Source: Agrococcus jejuensis
GTDB taxonomy: Bacteria > Actinomycetota > Actinomycetes > Actinomycetales > Microbacteriaceae
Direction: 5' to 3'
Length of the DNA stretch: 64,000 nucleotides
Assembly (NCBI RefSeq): GCF_900099705.1
Contig: NZ_LT629695.1
Coordinates: 3,286,001 to 3,350,000, forward strand
The translations under genes and the position numbers were made by a program. A model generated the notes under the pieces. It saw only the letters and a list, made by a program, of their open reading frames with translations, made no database searches and was not told the DNA's origin. This document shows positions 43,634 to 52,679 of this stretch, in pieces. Positions within the stretch are counted from its first letter, which is position 1, and each line of letters starts with the position of its first letter.

Positions 43634-44370
43634 CGTTCCTCGAGGGGCCTCGGCCGCGCATCCTCGCCCATCGCGGGCTGGCGACCGAGGCTCCCGAGAA
43701 CACGCTCGCCGCGTTCCACGCGGCCGTCGCCGTCGGAGCCACCCACGTCGAGTCCGACGTGCGCGTGAGCGCCGACGGCGTCGCCATGCTCGTGCACGAC
43801 GCCACGCTCGAGCGCGTGTCGCAGGATGCGACGCGCATCGAGGAGACGTCGTCGGAGGCGCTGCGGACGCTCGACCTCGGCGGAGGCCACGGCGTGCCGA
43901 CGCTCGCCGAGTGCCTCGCCGCGCTGCCAGAGACGCGCTGGAACCTCGATCTCAAGGTGCCGGAGGCCGTCGAGCCGGCCGCGCGCGCCATCCTCGAGGC
44001 GGATGCCGTCGGCCGCGTGCTCGTGACGTCGTTCGACGACGCGACGCGAGCGCGAGCGGTCGCAGCGCTGCCCGGCGTCGCCACGAGCGCGTCGCGCGGC
44101 GTGATGGCGCGTGCGCTCGTCGCGGTGCGCCTGCGGCGTCGTGCTGCGCTCGCCCGCATCCTCGACGGCATCGCCGCCGTGCAGGTGCCCGAGCGGCTCG
44201 GCCGCATCCGCATCGTCGACGTCGCCTCGGTGGAGGCGTTCCACGCGGCGGGCGTCGAGGTGCACGTGTGGACGGTGAACGAGCCGTTCCACATGCGCAG
44301 GCTCGTGTCGCTCGGCGTCGACGGCGTCGTGACCGACCGCGCCGACCTCGCGGTGACGACGCTGCGCTGA
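43630..44370 (+). CDS. Glycerophosphodiester phosphodiesterase
   Basis: 246 aa GDPD. The catalytic opening ILAHRGLATEAPENTLAAF contains the His-Arg and the E-N-T metal motif, followed by VESDVRVSADGVAMLVHDATLERV (E/D metal ligands and second His). WNLDLKVPE supplies another ligand. It hydrolyses glycerophosphodiesters to glycerol 3-phosphate and an alcohol. GTG overlaps the SPFH stop (GTGA). No signal peptide, so cytoplasmic, possibly recruited to the membrane microdomain. Confidence 0.92.
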   Translation: MTFLEGPRPRILAHRGLATEAPENTLAAFHAAVAVGATHVESDVRVSADGVAMLVHDATLERVSQDATRIEETSSEALRTLDLGGGHGVPTLAECLAALPETRWNLDLKVPEAVEPAARAILEADAVGRVLVTSFDDATRARAVAALPGVATSASRGVMARALVAVRLRRRAALARILDGIAAVQVPERLGRIRIVDVASVEAFHAAGVEVHVWTVNEPFHMRRLVSLGVDGVVTDRADLAVTTLR

Positions 44371-44435
44371 CCCTGCCGCGCGCTCCTGTCGGTCGTCGTC
44401 GGTAGCGTCGCGAGCGACGGAAGAGGGAGGACGCC

Positions 44436-44897
44436 ATGTCCATCGAGCTCCAGGTGACCTTCGACGCGCACGACCCCGCCGCGCTGTCGCTGTTCTGGCG
44501 CGACGCGCTCGACTACGTGCACCCGCCGCCGCCCGGCGTCGAGCTCGCGCCCGGCGACGATCCGCTCGCGGCGTGGGATGCGTTCCTCGAGCGCATGCAG
44601 GTGCCCCTCGAGCGGCGCAACGACTCGTCGGCGCTCGTCGATCCCGACGGCGCCGGCCCGCGGATCTTCTTCCAGCGGGTGCCGGAGGGCAAGACCGCGA
44701 AGAACCGCGTGCACCTCGACCTCCGCGCCGCCGCCGGCGTGCCGCCCGAGGGTCGCATGGACGCGCTCGAGGCCGTGTGCGAGCGCCACGTCGCCGCCGG
44801 TGCCACGCGGCTGCGCAGGCACGAGCCCGCTCCCCCGCTCTCGCTGGGGTTCATCGTCATGCAGGATCCCGAGGGCAACGAGTACTGCCTCGACTGA
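44436..44897 (+). CDS. VOC-family glyoxalase-like protein (paralogue B)
   Basis: 153 aa. Signatures are LQVTFDAHDPAALSLFWRDAL, then GPRIFFQRVPEGKTAKNRVHLDL and a C-terminal GFIVMQDPEGNEYCLD. It shares these blocks with the 15701 protein but carries a longer first loop (residues about 28-55). TAGCGT at 44402-44407 gives a leader with GGGAGGA. Ligand unknown. Confidence 0.85.
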   Translation: MSIELQVTFDAHDPAALSLFWRDALDYVHPPPPGVELAPGDDPLAAWDAFLERMQVPLERRNDSSALVDPDGAGPRIFFQRVPEGKTAKNRVHLDLRAAAGVPPEGRMDALEAVCERHVAAGATRLRRHEPAPPLSLGFIVMQDPEGNEYCLD

Positions 44898-44930
44898 CGC
44901 TCGTCGTCGGCTGGGACCGGCGAGGTCTCG

Positions 44931-45659
44931 CTACGGCTTCGTGCGCGGACGCGCGCGGATGCCGTGCACGCCCCACTGCGTCACGCGACGGAGCGTGCCG
45001 AGCACCATGCCCACGTCGGTCTTCGACACGCCGACGGCGCGCTCGGTGAACTGCACCGGCATCTCGACGATCCGGCCGCCTGCCTGCGCGACGCGCACGG
45101 CGAGCTCGATCTGGAACGCGATGGAGTCCGACCGCATGCGATCGAGCGGCATGCGGCGCAGCACGCGTGTCGAGTAGACGCGGAAGGCCGAGGTCAGGTC
45201 CTGCACGTCGGTGCCGAGCACTGCGCGCGCGTACCGGTTGCCGACCTGCGACAGCACGCGACGTCGGCCGGCCATGGCGCGCACGTCGCCGCCCGGCACC
45301 CAGCGCGACGCGATCACGAGGTCGACCTCCTCGCCCACGGCCTCGAGCATCTCGCCGAGCAGGCCCACGTCGTACGAGCCGTCGGCGTCGATGACCGCGA
45401 TGGCGTCGACGCCTGCGGCGATGCCGCGACGGAAGCCCTCGCGCACCGCCGAGCCGTAGCCGCGCTCGGTGCGGTGCAGCACCTCGATGCCCGCGTCCTC
45501 CGCCGCGAGGCGGTCGGCGAGCTCGCCGGTGCCGTCGGGGCTCGCGTCGTCGACGATGAGCACGCTCGCATGCGGCACCGACTGGCGCAGCCTGCCGATC
45601 GTGCGCTCGAGGCTGTCGACCTCGTCGTAGGTGGGCACGACCACGAGGGCACTAGGCAC
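44931..45659 (-). CDS. ppm1: Polyprenol monophosphomannose synthase (GT2)
   Basis: 242 aa glycosyltransferase: ALVVVPTYDEVDSLERTIGRL, VLIVDDASPDGTGELAD, IAVIDADGSYDVGLLGEML (D-x-D) and GRRRVLSQVGNRYARAVLG, DLTSAFRVYS are typical of dolichol/polyprenol-phosphate mannosyltransferases. It transfers mannose from GDP-mannose to polyprenyl phosphate for lipoglycan and protein mannosylation. GTG 45657-45659 overlaps the end of lnt by 8 nt; in mycobacteria the two activities are fused or adjacent. Confidence 0.93.
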   Translation of the reverse strand: MPSALVVVPTYDEVDSLERTIGRLRQSVPHASVLIVDDASPDGTGELADRLAAEDAGIEVLHRTERGYGSAVREGFRRGIAAGVDAIAVIDADGSYDVGLLGEMLEAVGEEVDLVIASRWVPGGDVRAMAGRRRVLSQVGNRYARAVLGTDVQDLTSAFRVYSTRVLRRMPLDRMRSDSIAFQIELAVRVAQAGGRIVEMPVQFTERAVGVSKTDVGMVLGTLRRVTQWGVHGIRARPRTKP

Positions 45660-47205
45660 GTCGTCTCCTCACGAGGGCGAGACCCAGCAGCGCGCCGAGC
45701 GTCGCGATGGCGATCGCGCGCTCGATCCAGGCACCCGCGGCCATCGCTGGCGTCACGGTGTCGCTGAGCGGCAAGGTCTCGATCATGGCTCCAGGCTCGT
45801 ACTGCGGCAGCCTATCGACCATGGTGCCGTCGGGCAGCACCATGGCGCTCGTGCCGACGGTCGACACGTTCACGAGCGCCCGTCCGGCCTCCTGCGCGCG
45901 CAGCTGCGCGATGGCGAGCTGCTGCACGTTCTCCCATGAGCCCTCGCCGAAGTCGGCGTTGTTCGTGGGCGCGAGGATGATCTGGGCGCCGTGGTCGGCG
46001 ACCATCTCGCGCACGAGGCCGTCGTCGATGATGTCGAAGCAGATCGCGAGTCCGTAGGCGATGCCGTCGACGTCGAAGGCGTTCTCGCTCGTCGGGTCGA
46101 GCGAGTAGTCGCGCGGGATGAGGTCGAGGAATCCGAGCGCGTCGAGGATCGGGCCGAAGAAGTCGCGCTCGGGCAGGTACTCGGCGAACGGCACGGGGTG
46201 GCGCTTGTGGTAGTCGGCCCGCACGCCCTCGTCCCACAGCAGCAGGGAGTTGTACGAGAGCGTCTCGTCGCCGTCCTGCTCGTAGGTGACGGCCCCGAGC
46301 ACGATCGGCGCGTCGACGAGCTGCTGCACGTCGTCGATGATGCGCGTCGACGACGGCGAGTCCTGCGGCTGCTGCTCGCCGGCGTTCTCGGGCCACACGA
46401 GCAGGTCCATCTGCTCGCCCGCGAGCAGCTCGGTCGCCTCGGCGTGCTGCCGGATGATGTCGCCCTCCACGTACTGCGCGAGCAGCCCGGCCTCGCTGTC
46501 GCCCTGCACGGCGCCGATGCGTACGGTGCCGGTCTCGGTGACGGGGAACGCGGGGATGGCGACGAGGCCCACCGCGATGGCGGCGCCGATGACGACGCGA
46601 CGTCGCACGAGCATGCCGCGGGCGAGCACGAGGCATGCGAGGATGCCGGCGACGAACGCGAGCAGGAACGAGAGGCCCGAGGCGCCGACCCACGACGACG
46701 TGTCGCCGATCGGGCTCGACGCCTGCGAGTACGCGAGGCGACCCCACGAGAACCCGCCCCACGGGATGGTCGACGACAGCGACTCGCGCAGCATCCACAC
46801 GCCCGCGAGCAGCGCGGGCAGCAGCACGAGGCGCGCCCACGGTCCGCGCATCCGCTCCCCCAGCCGCCAGGCGAACGTCAGCAGCATGCCGCCGAGGCCC
46901 CACCACAGCGCCATGAGGCCGGTGAGGCCGACGAGCGGCAGCGGGCCGAGGTAGACGGTGATCCACTGGATGTGCACGCCGAAGAACGCGGCACCGGCGA
47001 GCGCGCCGATGCCGAAGGCCGCCGACATGCGGCGTCCGCGCAGCGCGACGAGCGACAGCGCGACGCCGGGCAGCACGAGCGGCCACCAGTCGAACGGCTG
47101 GAACGACAGCACGAGCAGCGCTGCGCCGCCGAGCGCCGAGAGCACCGATCCCCAGGCGGGCAGCGGCGCGCGCAGGCGCAACGGCCGTGGCTTCGTCGTG
47201 GTCAC
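45652..47205 (-). CDS. lnt: Apolipoprotein N-acyltransferase
   Basis: 517 aa. Six to seven N-terminal membrane helices, then a nitrilase-like domain with the catalytic Glu in LLVWPENAGEQ, Lys in DYHKRHPVPFAEYLPER and Cys in YGLAICFDIIDD. A last C-terminal helix anchors the end. It adds the third acyl chain to lipoproteins, of which this window encodes several. GTG overlaps the helicase stop. Confidence 0.93.
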   Translation of the reverse strand: MTTTKPRPLRLRAPLPAWGSVLSALGGAALLVLSFQPFDWWPLVLPGVALSLVALRGRRMSAAFGIGALAGAAFFGVHIQWITVYLGPLPLVGLTGLMALWWGLGGMLLTFAWRLGERMRGPWARLVLLPALLAGVWMLRESLSSTIPWGGFSWGRLAYSQASSPIGDTSSWVGASGLSFLLAFVAGILACLVLARGMLVRRRVVIGAAIAVGLVAIPAFPVTETGTVRIGAVQGDSEAGLLAQYVEGDIIRQHAEATELLAGEQMDLLVWPENAGEQQPQDSPSSTRIIDDVQQLVDAPIVLGAVTYEQDGDETLSYNSLLLWDEGVRADYHKRHPVPFAEYLPERDFFGPILDALGFLDLIPRDYSLDPTSENAFDVDGIAYGLAICFDIIDDGLVREMVADHGAQIILAPTNNADFGEGSWENVQQLAIAQLRAQEAGRALVNVSTVGTSAMVLPDGTMVDRLPQYEPGAMIETLPLSDTVTPAMAAGAWIERAIAIATLGALLGLALVRRRRA

Positions 47206-49640
47206 GAGGCCTCCTGCCCCAGGTCGACGACGCCCCGGCGGATGCGCTCGACGGCGTCGCGGGCGGTGCGGCGGATGCGGGCGGTGCCGACGTCCTGCAG
47301 CTGCTCGAGCACGTCGACCGTCTGTCGCACCCAGCGCACGAAGTCGCCGGCGGCGAGGTCGGTGTCGCGCAGCACGACGTCGAGGTGCGCGCCGCGCGCC
47401 CAGCGGTGCATCGCGACCGACAGGCCGGTCTGCGGCGGCTCGGAGCCGGGCAGGCGCTTCGCGCGCTCGAGGTCGTCGAGCTCGGCCCACAGCGTCGTCG
47501 TGGCCGCGAGGGCGTCGCGGAACGGGCCGCCGGGCAGGTGGCGCTCCGACGCCTGCTCGCCGCGGCGCGGCTCGAACACGAGCGCGCACACGAGGGCGGC
47601 GAGGTCGGCGGCGTCGAGCTGGTTCCACAGCCCGCGGCGCAGCGACTCGGCCACGAGCAGGTCGCGCTCGCCGTAGATGCGGCGCAGCCGGTCGCCGGCC
47701 TCGGTCACGTGGGACTCGCCGTCGTCGCCGGCCACGACGTACTCGAGCGTGCGCAGCACGTCGCAGATGCGGTCGAAGCGCTCGGCGACCTGGCCCGTAC
47801 GGCGCGAGATCTGCCGATCGGCCTGGTCGACCTCGCGGCGCAGCCGCCAGTAGCGTTCGCCCCAGCGGGCGTGGCTCTCGCGGTCGGGGCACGCGTGGCA
47901 CGGGTGCGAGCGCATGAGCGCGCGCAGGTCGCGCAGGCGGTGCTGCAGCTCGTCGCGCTCGGCGTGGCTCGTGCCGCCGCGCTGGCTCTCGCGCTCGAGG
48001 TCGCTCGACTCGCGGCGCAACGCGGCGTACTCGGCGAAGTCGCCCAGGTGGCACGCCATCGACTCGGCGTAGCCGTCGAGGCTCGCGCGCTGGTCGACGA
48101 CCTTGCGGGCGAGCTGCACGACGGACCGGTCGGCCTGGAACTGCGCGAACGACGTCTCGAGCACGCCGCGCGTGCGGGCGACGCCGAAGCGGTCGATGAG
48201 GTTCACGGCCATGTTGTAGGTCGGTCGGAAGCTCGACTGCAGCGGGTACGAGCGGCGCGAGGCGAGGTTCGCGATCTCCTGCGGCGTCTGCTCGCCCGTC
48301 CACGCGATGACCGAGTGGCCCTCGGTGTCGATGCCGCGACGGCCCGCGCGACCCGTGAGCTGCGTGTACTCGCCGGGCGTGATGCGCACGCGAGCCTCGC
48401 CGTTGAACTTCTCGAGCTGCTCGAGCACGACGGTGCGAGCCGGCATGTTGATGCCGAGCGCGAGCGTCTCGGTCGCGAACACGACGCGCAGCAGCCGGCG
48501 CTGGAAGAGCTCCTCGACGATCTCCTTGAACACCGGCAGCAGGCCGGCGTGGTGGGCGGCGACGCCGCGCTCGAGCCCGTCGACCCACTCCCAGAAGCCC
48601 AGCACGGCGAGGTCGGCCTCGTCGAGCCTGCGCGTACGCTCCTCGACGAGTGCGCGGATCTCGCCGCGCTCCTCCGCCGTCGTCAGCGAGACGCCGCCGC
48701 GCAGCACCTGCTCGACGGCGGCGTCGCATCCCTTGCGCGAGAAGATGAAGCAGATCGCCGGCAGCATCGCCGCGTCGTCGAGCAGCTCGATGAGGGCCGT
48801 GCGGTCGACGCGTGCCGGCCGGCGATCGCCGCGCCACGAGAACGAGTCGCGGGCGACGGCACCGCGGCGCTGCCCCTTGCGGCCCTGCTGCCCGCGGCCG
48901 ACGTGCCGGTTGTGGCCGCCGCGGTCGCGGTGCCCGTGCGCGGCCGAGCCGTCGCTGCCGCGCGTGCGCTCCACGAGCTCGCGGCTCGGGCGGTGGTCGT
49001 CGGCGTCGCCGCGCGAGTCGAACAGGTCGACGAGCGCGCCGCGCACGAGCACGTGGCCGTCGAGGGGCACCGGCCGGTGCTCGCTGACGACGAGGCTCGT
49101 CTCGCCGCGCACGGCCTGCAGCCAGGCGCCGAACTCCTCGGCGTTCGACACGGTCGCCGAGAGCGACACCATGCGCACGTGGCTCGGGAGGTGGATGATG
49201 ACCTCCTCCCAGACGGCGCCGCGGAAGCGGTCGGCGAGGTAGTGCACCTCGTCCATGACGACGTGCTCCAGGTCCGAGAGGTCGCGCCCCTCGTAGAGCA
49301 TGTTGCGCAGCACCTCGGTCGTCATCACGACGACGCGGGCGTCGCCACGGATCGAGGAGTCGCCCGTGAGCAGGCCGGCGTCGTCGCCGTAGATCGCCTG
49401 CAGCTCGCGGAACTTCTGGTTCGACAGCGCCTTCATGGGCGTCGTGTAGAAGACGCGGCCCGTGGGCGCTGCGAGCGTCATGTGGATGGCGAACTCGGCG
49501 ACGATCGTCTTGCCGGCACCCGTGGGCGCCGCGACGAGCACGCTGCGGCCCTCCTCGACGAGCTCGCACGCCTGCCGCTGGAACGGGTCGAGGCCGAACG
49601 GGAGCGCTGCGCCGAAGGCCTCGGTCGCGGGATGCGTCAC
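47202..49640 (-). CDS. helY: Ski2/Mtr4-like DEAD/DEAH helicase (HelY type)
   Basis: 812 aa SF2 helicase: Walker A VAAPTGAGKTIVAEF, YTTPMKALSNQK, Walker B VVMDEVHYLADRFRG (DEVH), SLSATVSNAEEF, and the C-terminal RecA motifs GLERGVAAHHAGLLP, FATETLALGINMPAR, YTQLTGRAGRRGID. A basic insertion (GHRDRGGHNRHVGRGQQGRK) sits between the RecA domains. Role in RNA or DNA metabolism is not settled in actinobacteria. Coupled by GTGA to tatC, as in the mycobacterial tatAC-helY layout. Confidence 0.92.
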   Translation of the reverse strand: MTHPATEAFGAALPFGLDPFQRQACELVEEGRSVLVAAPTGAGKTIVAEFAIHMTLAAPTGRVFYTTPMKALSNQKFRELQAIYGDDAGLLTGDSSIRGDARVVVMTTEVLRNMLYEGRDLSDLEHVVMDEVHYLADRFRGAVWEEVIIHLPSHVRMVSLSATVSNAEEFGAWLQAVRGETSLVVSEHRPVPLDGHVLVRGALVDLFDSRGDADDHRPSRELVERTRGSDGSAAHGHRDRGGHNRHVGRGQQGRKGQRRGAVARDSFSWRGDRRPARVDRTALIELLDDAAMLPAICFIFSRKGCDAAVEQVLRGGVSLTTAEERGEIRALVEERTRRLDEADLAVLGFWEWVDGLERGVAAHHAGLLPVFKEIVEELFQRRLLRVVFATETLALGINMPARTVVLEQLEKFNGEARVRITPGEYTQLTGRAGRRGIDTEGHSVIAWTGEQTPQEIANLASRRSYPLQSSFRPTYNMAVNLIDRFGVARTRGVLETSFAQFQADRSVVQLARKVVDQRASLDGYAESMACHLGDFAEYAALRRESSDLERESQRGGTSHAERDELQHRLRDLRALMRSHPCHACPDRESHARWGERYWRLRREVDQADRQISRRTGQVAERFDRICDVLRTLEYVVAGDDGESHVTEAGDRLRRIYGERDLLVAESLRRGLWNQLDAADLAALVCALVFEPRRGEQASERHLPGGPFRDALAATTTLWAELDDLERAKRLPGSEPPQTGLSVAMHRWARGAHLDVVLRDTDLAAGDFVRWVRQTVDVLEQLQDVGTARIRRTARDAVERIRRGVVDLGQEAS

Positions 49641-50440
49641 GCGGCCCCGACCGACGAGTCCGCGGCGAGGCGCTTGGCGCGGCGGCGGTCGTTGAGCACG
49701 GCGATGCCGGCGGCGCCGAAGTACAGCACGATGATCGGCCCTGCGATGAGGAACATCGACAGCAACTCGCCCGCGGGCGTGACGCACGCGGCGAAGAGCG
49801 CGATGCCGAGCACGGCCCAGCGCCAGCCCTTGAGGATCGCGGCGCCCGTGATGGCGCCGGCGAGGTTGAGGAAGACGAAGACGACCGGCACCACGAATCC
49901 GAGGCCGATCGCGACGACGAGCTTGAACGAGAAGTCGAAGTACTCCTGCGCCGACAGGAACGAGGTGAGGCTGTCGGGCGCGAAGCCGACGAAGAGCTGG
50001 ATGATGCGCGGCAGCAGGAACCAGCCCATGGTGCAGCCGCCGAGGAACAGGGGCACGGCGGCGAGCAGGAAGCCCCACACGTAGCGGCGCTCGCCCTTGT
50101 GCAGGCCGGGCAGCAGGAACGCGAGCAGGTGGTACAGCCACACGGGGCTCGACGCGATGAGCCCGACGAGCAGGCCGATGCGCATCTTGATGTCGAACGC
50201 CTGCGTGACGTAGGTGATGTTCAGCTCGACGAGCCTGCCCTGCTCCTGCAGGGTCGTGAGCGGTGCCGACAGCAGTTCGAGCACGAAGTCGGACACGAAG
50301 AAGCCGCCGATGCCGAGCACCGCGATCGCGGCGAACGAGATGACGAAGCGCCTGCGCAGCTCGCGCAGATGCTCGATGAGCCGCATGCGCCCCTCGGGGT
50401 TCGCTCCCCCGCGCTTCGCGGCTCCGGCCGTGACGGCCAT
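49637..50440 (-). CDS. tatC: Sec-independent protein translocase TatC
   Basis: 267 aa with six membrane helices. The N-terminal MRLIEHLRELRRRFVISF is the TatC signature that reads Tat signal peptides; the family patterns SSPVWLYHLLAFLLPGL and FLLPRIIQLF follow. With TatA it exports folded proteins carrying twin-Arg signals. Four bases separate it from tatA; it overlaps the helicase start. Confidence 0.95.
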   Translation of the reverse strand: MAVTAGAAKRGGANPEGRMRLIEHLRELRRRFVISFAAIAVLGIGGFFVSDFVLELLSAPLTTLQEQGRLVELNITYVTQAFDIKMRIGLLVGLIASSPVWLYHLLAFLLPGLHKGERRYVWGFLLAAVPLFLGGCTMGWFLLPRIIQLFVGFAPDSLTSFLSAQEYFDFSFKLVVAIGLGFVVPVVFVFLNLAGAITGAAILKGWRWAVLGIALFAACVTPAGELLSMFLIAGPIIVLYFGAAGIAVLNDRRRAKRLAADSSVGAA

Positions 50441-50443
50441 GCG

Positions 50444-50647
50444 CTACTTCGAGTCGCGCGTGTCGCTCGACGTCGTCGTCTCGTCGTCGGCAGCGGGTGC
50501 GTCCTTCTTCACCTCGCGCTTGAAGACGTTGATCGACTCACCGATGCCCTTCGCGAGCTGCGGCAGTCGCGTGGCGCCGAAGATCAGCAGCACGATGATG
50601 AGGATGACCCACCAGTGGGAGGCCAGGTTCCCGGCGAATCCGCCCAT
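50444..50647 (-). CDS. tatA: Twin-arginine translocase subunit TatA
   Basis: 67 aa starting MGGFAGNLASHWWVILIIVLLIF, one membrane helix, then the hinge FGATRLPQLAKGIGESINVF and a charged tail. Typical TatA length. GAGAGGAAT-type site upstream of ATG 50645-50647. It follows pafC after an 86-nt gap, so a promoter or processing site may lie there. Confidence 0.94.
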   Translation of the reverse strand: MGGFAGNLASHWWVILIIVLLIFGATRLPQLAKGIGESINVFKREVKKDAPAADDETTTSSDTRDSK

Positions 50648-50733
50648 GATCGATTCCTCTCGATGTCGTGTCCAGGCTACCGCGCGTGCGCCCACCTGGG
50701 GTTCGCTGCGGCGCGTCCGCCGGATGTGTGTCG

Positions 50734-51681
50734 CTATGCGTCGACGACGCCCTCGCCGGCCAGCAGCGCAGCCTCGGCGAACCGTCGCATCGCCGCACGC
50801 GCCGAGGCCGGGCGCAGCACGACGGCATCGCCGCCGAGCGACGCGACCTGCCGCAGCACCGCATCCGCGTTCCACACCCGGATGTCGACGATCTCGTGGT
50901 CGCCGTCGACGCGCGAGGGGCCGTCGGCGTAGTCGGCCAGCAGCGCGGCCGCGGCGGGCGTCGCGCGCACGACGATCGTCTCGTCGGCGTCGATCCGCTC
51001 GCGCGTCGCGGCGAGGGCGGCGTCGGGGAACGTGACGTCGGCGTGCGCGACGGCCTCGGTGCGGTCGAGGCGGAAGCGACGCTCGGCGGCGCGGTCGAGG
51101 TCGTAGCCCACGACGTACGCCTGCCCGTCGCGCAGCTCGAGCGCCGTCGGCGCGATCGTGCGGCGCTCGGTGGCGGCGCCGGGCTTGCGGTAGTCGAGGT
51201 GCACGACGATGCGGTGCTCGATCGCATCGCGCACGGCGCGCGCCGACGAGTCGGCCACGGGTGCGTCGACGCCGAGCGTCGCGGCAGCCGGCACCGCTGC
51301 ACGACCGAGACGCGCGGCGAGGGCTGCCACGGCCTCGTCGTCGACGCCCTGCACGCCGGCGATGAGGCGCAGGCCGGCGATGATCGCGCCCATCTCGCGC
51401 GGCGCGAGGCGGATGGCGTCGCCGTCGAGCGTCGGACGATAGCCGAGCTCGATCGTGTCGTGGTCCTCGAACGCGTCCACGTTGAGGTCGAACCGGTCGA
51501 AGTCGCCGAAGCCGTCGGGCACGCCCGACATGAAGATGAGGCGCACGGCGTCGCGGATGCTCGCCTGCGGCACGTCGAAGTGGTCCGCCGCCTGCGCCAC
51601 CGTCACGCTGCCCTCTGCCGAGAGGTACGGGATGAGCGCGACGAGCAGCGCGATCGACTGGCGCTGACCCTTGCCGGCCAT
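50734..51681 (-). CDS. pafC: PafC, WYL-domain DNA-damage regulator
   Basis: 315 aa: N-terminal helix-turn-helix (SAEGSVTVAQAADHFDVPQASIRD), a WYL domain (HRIVVHLDYRKPGAATERRTIAP to AYVVGYDLDRAAERRFRLDRTE) and a WCX C-terminal extension. It acts with PafB as the heterodimeric activator of the RecA-independent DNA-damage response in actinobacteria. Its start overlaps the pafB stop (TGATG). Confidence 0.92.
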   Translation of the reverse strand: MAGKGQRQSIALLVALIPYLSAEGSVTVAQAADHFDVPQASIRDAVRLIFMSGVPDGFGDFDRFDLNVDAFEDHDTIELGYRPTLDGDAIRLAPREMGAIIAGLRLIAGVQGVDDEAVAALAARLGRAAVPAAATLGVDAPVADSSARAVRDAIEHRIVVHLDYRKPGAATERRTIAPTALELRDGQAYVVGYDLDRAAERRFRLDRTEAVAHADVTFPDAALAATRERIDADETIVVRATPAAAALLADYADGPSRVDGDHEIVDIRVWNADAVLRQVASLGGDAVVLRPASARAAMRRFAEAALLAGEGVVDA

Positions 51682-52679
51682 CAGGCGACTCCCTCGCGGT
51701 CGGATCCGGCGAGATCGGCGTGCGCGTCGCGGATGCGCTCGAGCCGCTCGCGCACGAGCTCGGCGAGCAGCGGCGGGTGCAGCACGACGACCTCGGCGCC
51801 GTAGCCCGCGAGCTCGTCCGCGAGCAGGTTCGTGTCGGCGTGGTGCAGCGTGAGCTCGTCGCCCTCGACCGTCGTGTCGCGGCGGCGCGCGAGGCGCACC
51901 TCTGCGTCGGAGCCGGGCAGCACCCGCACGCGCGCCGTCGCCGACGCCCAGATGCGCTCGAGGTCCTCGAGCGCGGCGTCGGCGGCGCCGTCGGGCACCG
52001 CGAACGGCTCGCGCGGCCGCGACGCCTGCACGTCGCTCACGATGCGACGCATGAGGAACGTGCGCGTCTCGCCGCGGTCGACGTCGAAGCCGTGCAGCAT
52101 CCACCGGCTGCGGAACAGCAGCACGCACCACGGCTGCACCGTGCGGCGCATGGCCTCCCGCTCCCCCGGCTTCAGGTAGGCGAACTGCACGACGGCGCCG
52201 CGCTCGGTCGCGCGCTTGAGCGCCTGGAAGGCGCGGTCGACGGCCGACTGCGTCGGCGACACCGCATGCGCGAGGCCTGCGCGGTACTGCGGATGCGCGC
52301 GCAGCTTCGTCGTCGCGAGCTGCGACTCCTCCGTGAGCCCACCGTCGCGCCACACGCGCAGCGCGAGGTCGATGAGGGTGCGCTCCGACTCCGAGAACGC
52401 GAGGTCCTCCGGCGTGCCCACGACGGCGTCGAGCAGCCGGTACCGCGACTCCTGGTTGTTGTCGTGCTCGGCGGGCGGCGTGAAGACGTCGATGACGAAG
52501 CCCTGCTCGCGCAGGTCGTCCTTGTCGCGCTCGAACTGCCGCTCGAGCGCCGCGTCGATCGGGCGCCCCTGGTAGCCGGCGACGCGCTCGAAGAGCTCGC
52601 GCTTCGTGGCACCGTGCGCAGCGTGCAGGAGCGCGAGCGTCAGCGAGAACTGGCGCTCCGACACGCTGACGTCGCTCAC
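51681..52679 (-). CDS. pafB: PafB, WYL-domain DNA-damage regulator
   Basis: 332 aa starting GTG 52677-52679 (VSDVSVSERQFSLTLALLHA). The N-terminal winged helix (TKRELFERVAGYQ) is followed by a WYL domain (GAVVQFAYLKPGEREAMRRTVQPW, RSRWMLHGFDVDRGETRTFLMRRI) and WCX region. Partner of PafC. GTGA overlap with the FKBP gene upstream. The pupylation genes that normally stand immediately upstream in mycobacteria are absent here. Confidence 0.92.
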   Translation of the reverse strand: MSDVSVSERQFSLTLALLHAAHGATKRELFERVAGYQGRPIDAALERQFERDKDDLREQGFVIDVFTPPAEHDNNQESRYRLLDAVVGTPEDLAFSESERTLIDLALRVWRDGGLTEESQLATTKLRAHPQYRAGLAHAVSPTQSAVDRAFQALKRATERGAVVQFAYLKPGEREAMRRTVQPWCVLLFRSRWMLHGFDVDRGETRTFLMRRIVSDVQASRPREPFAVPDGAADAALEDLERIWASATARVRVLPGSDAEVRLARRRDTTVEGDELTLHHADTNLLADELAGYGAEVVVLHPPLLAELVRERLERIRDAHADLAGSDREGVA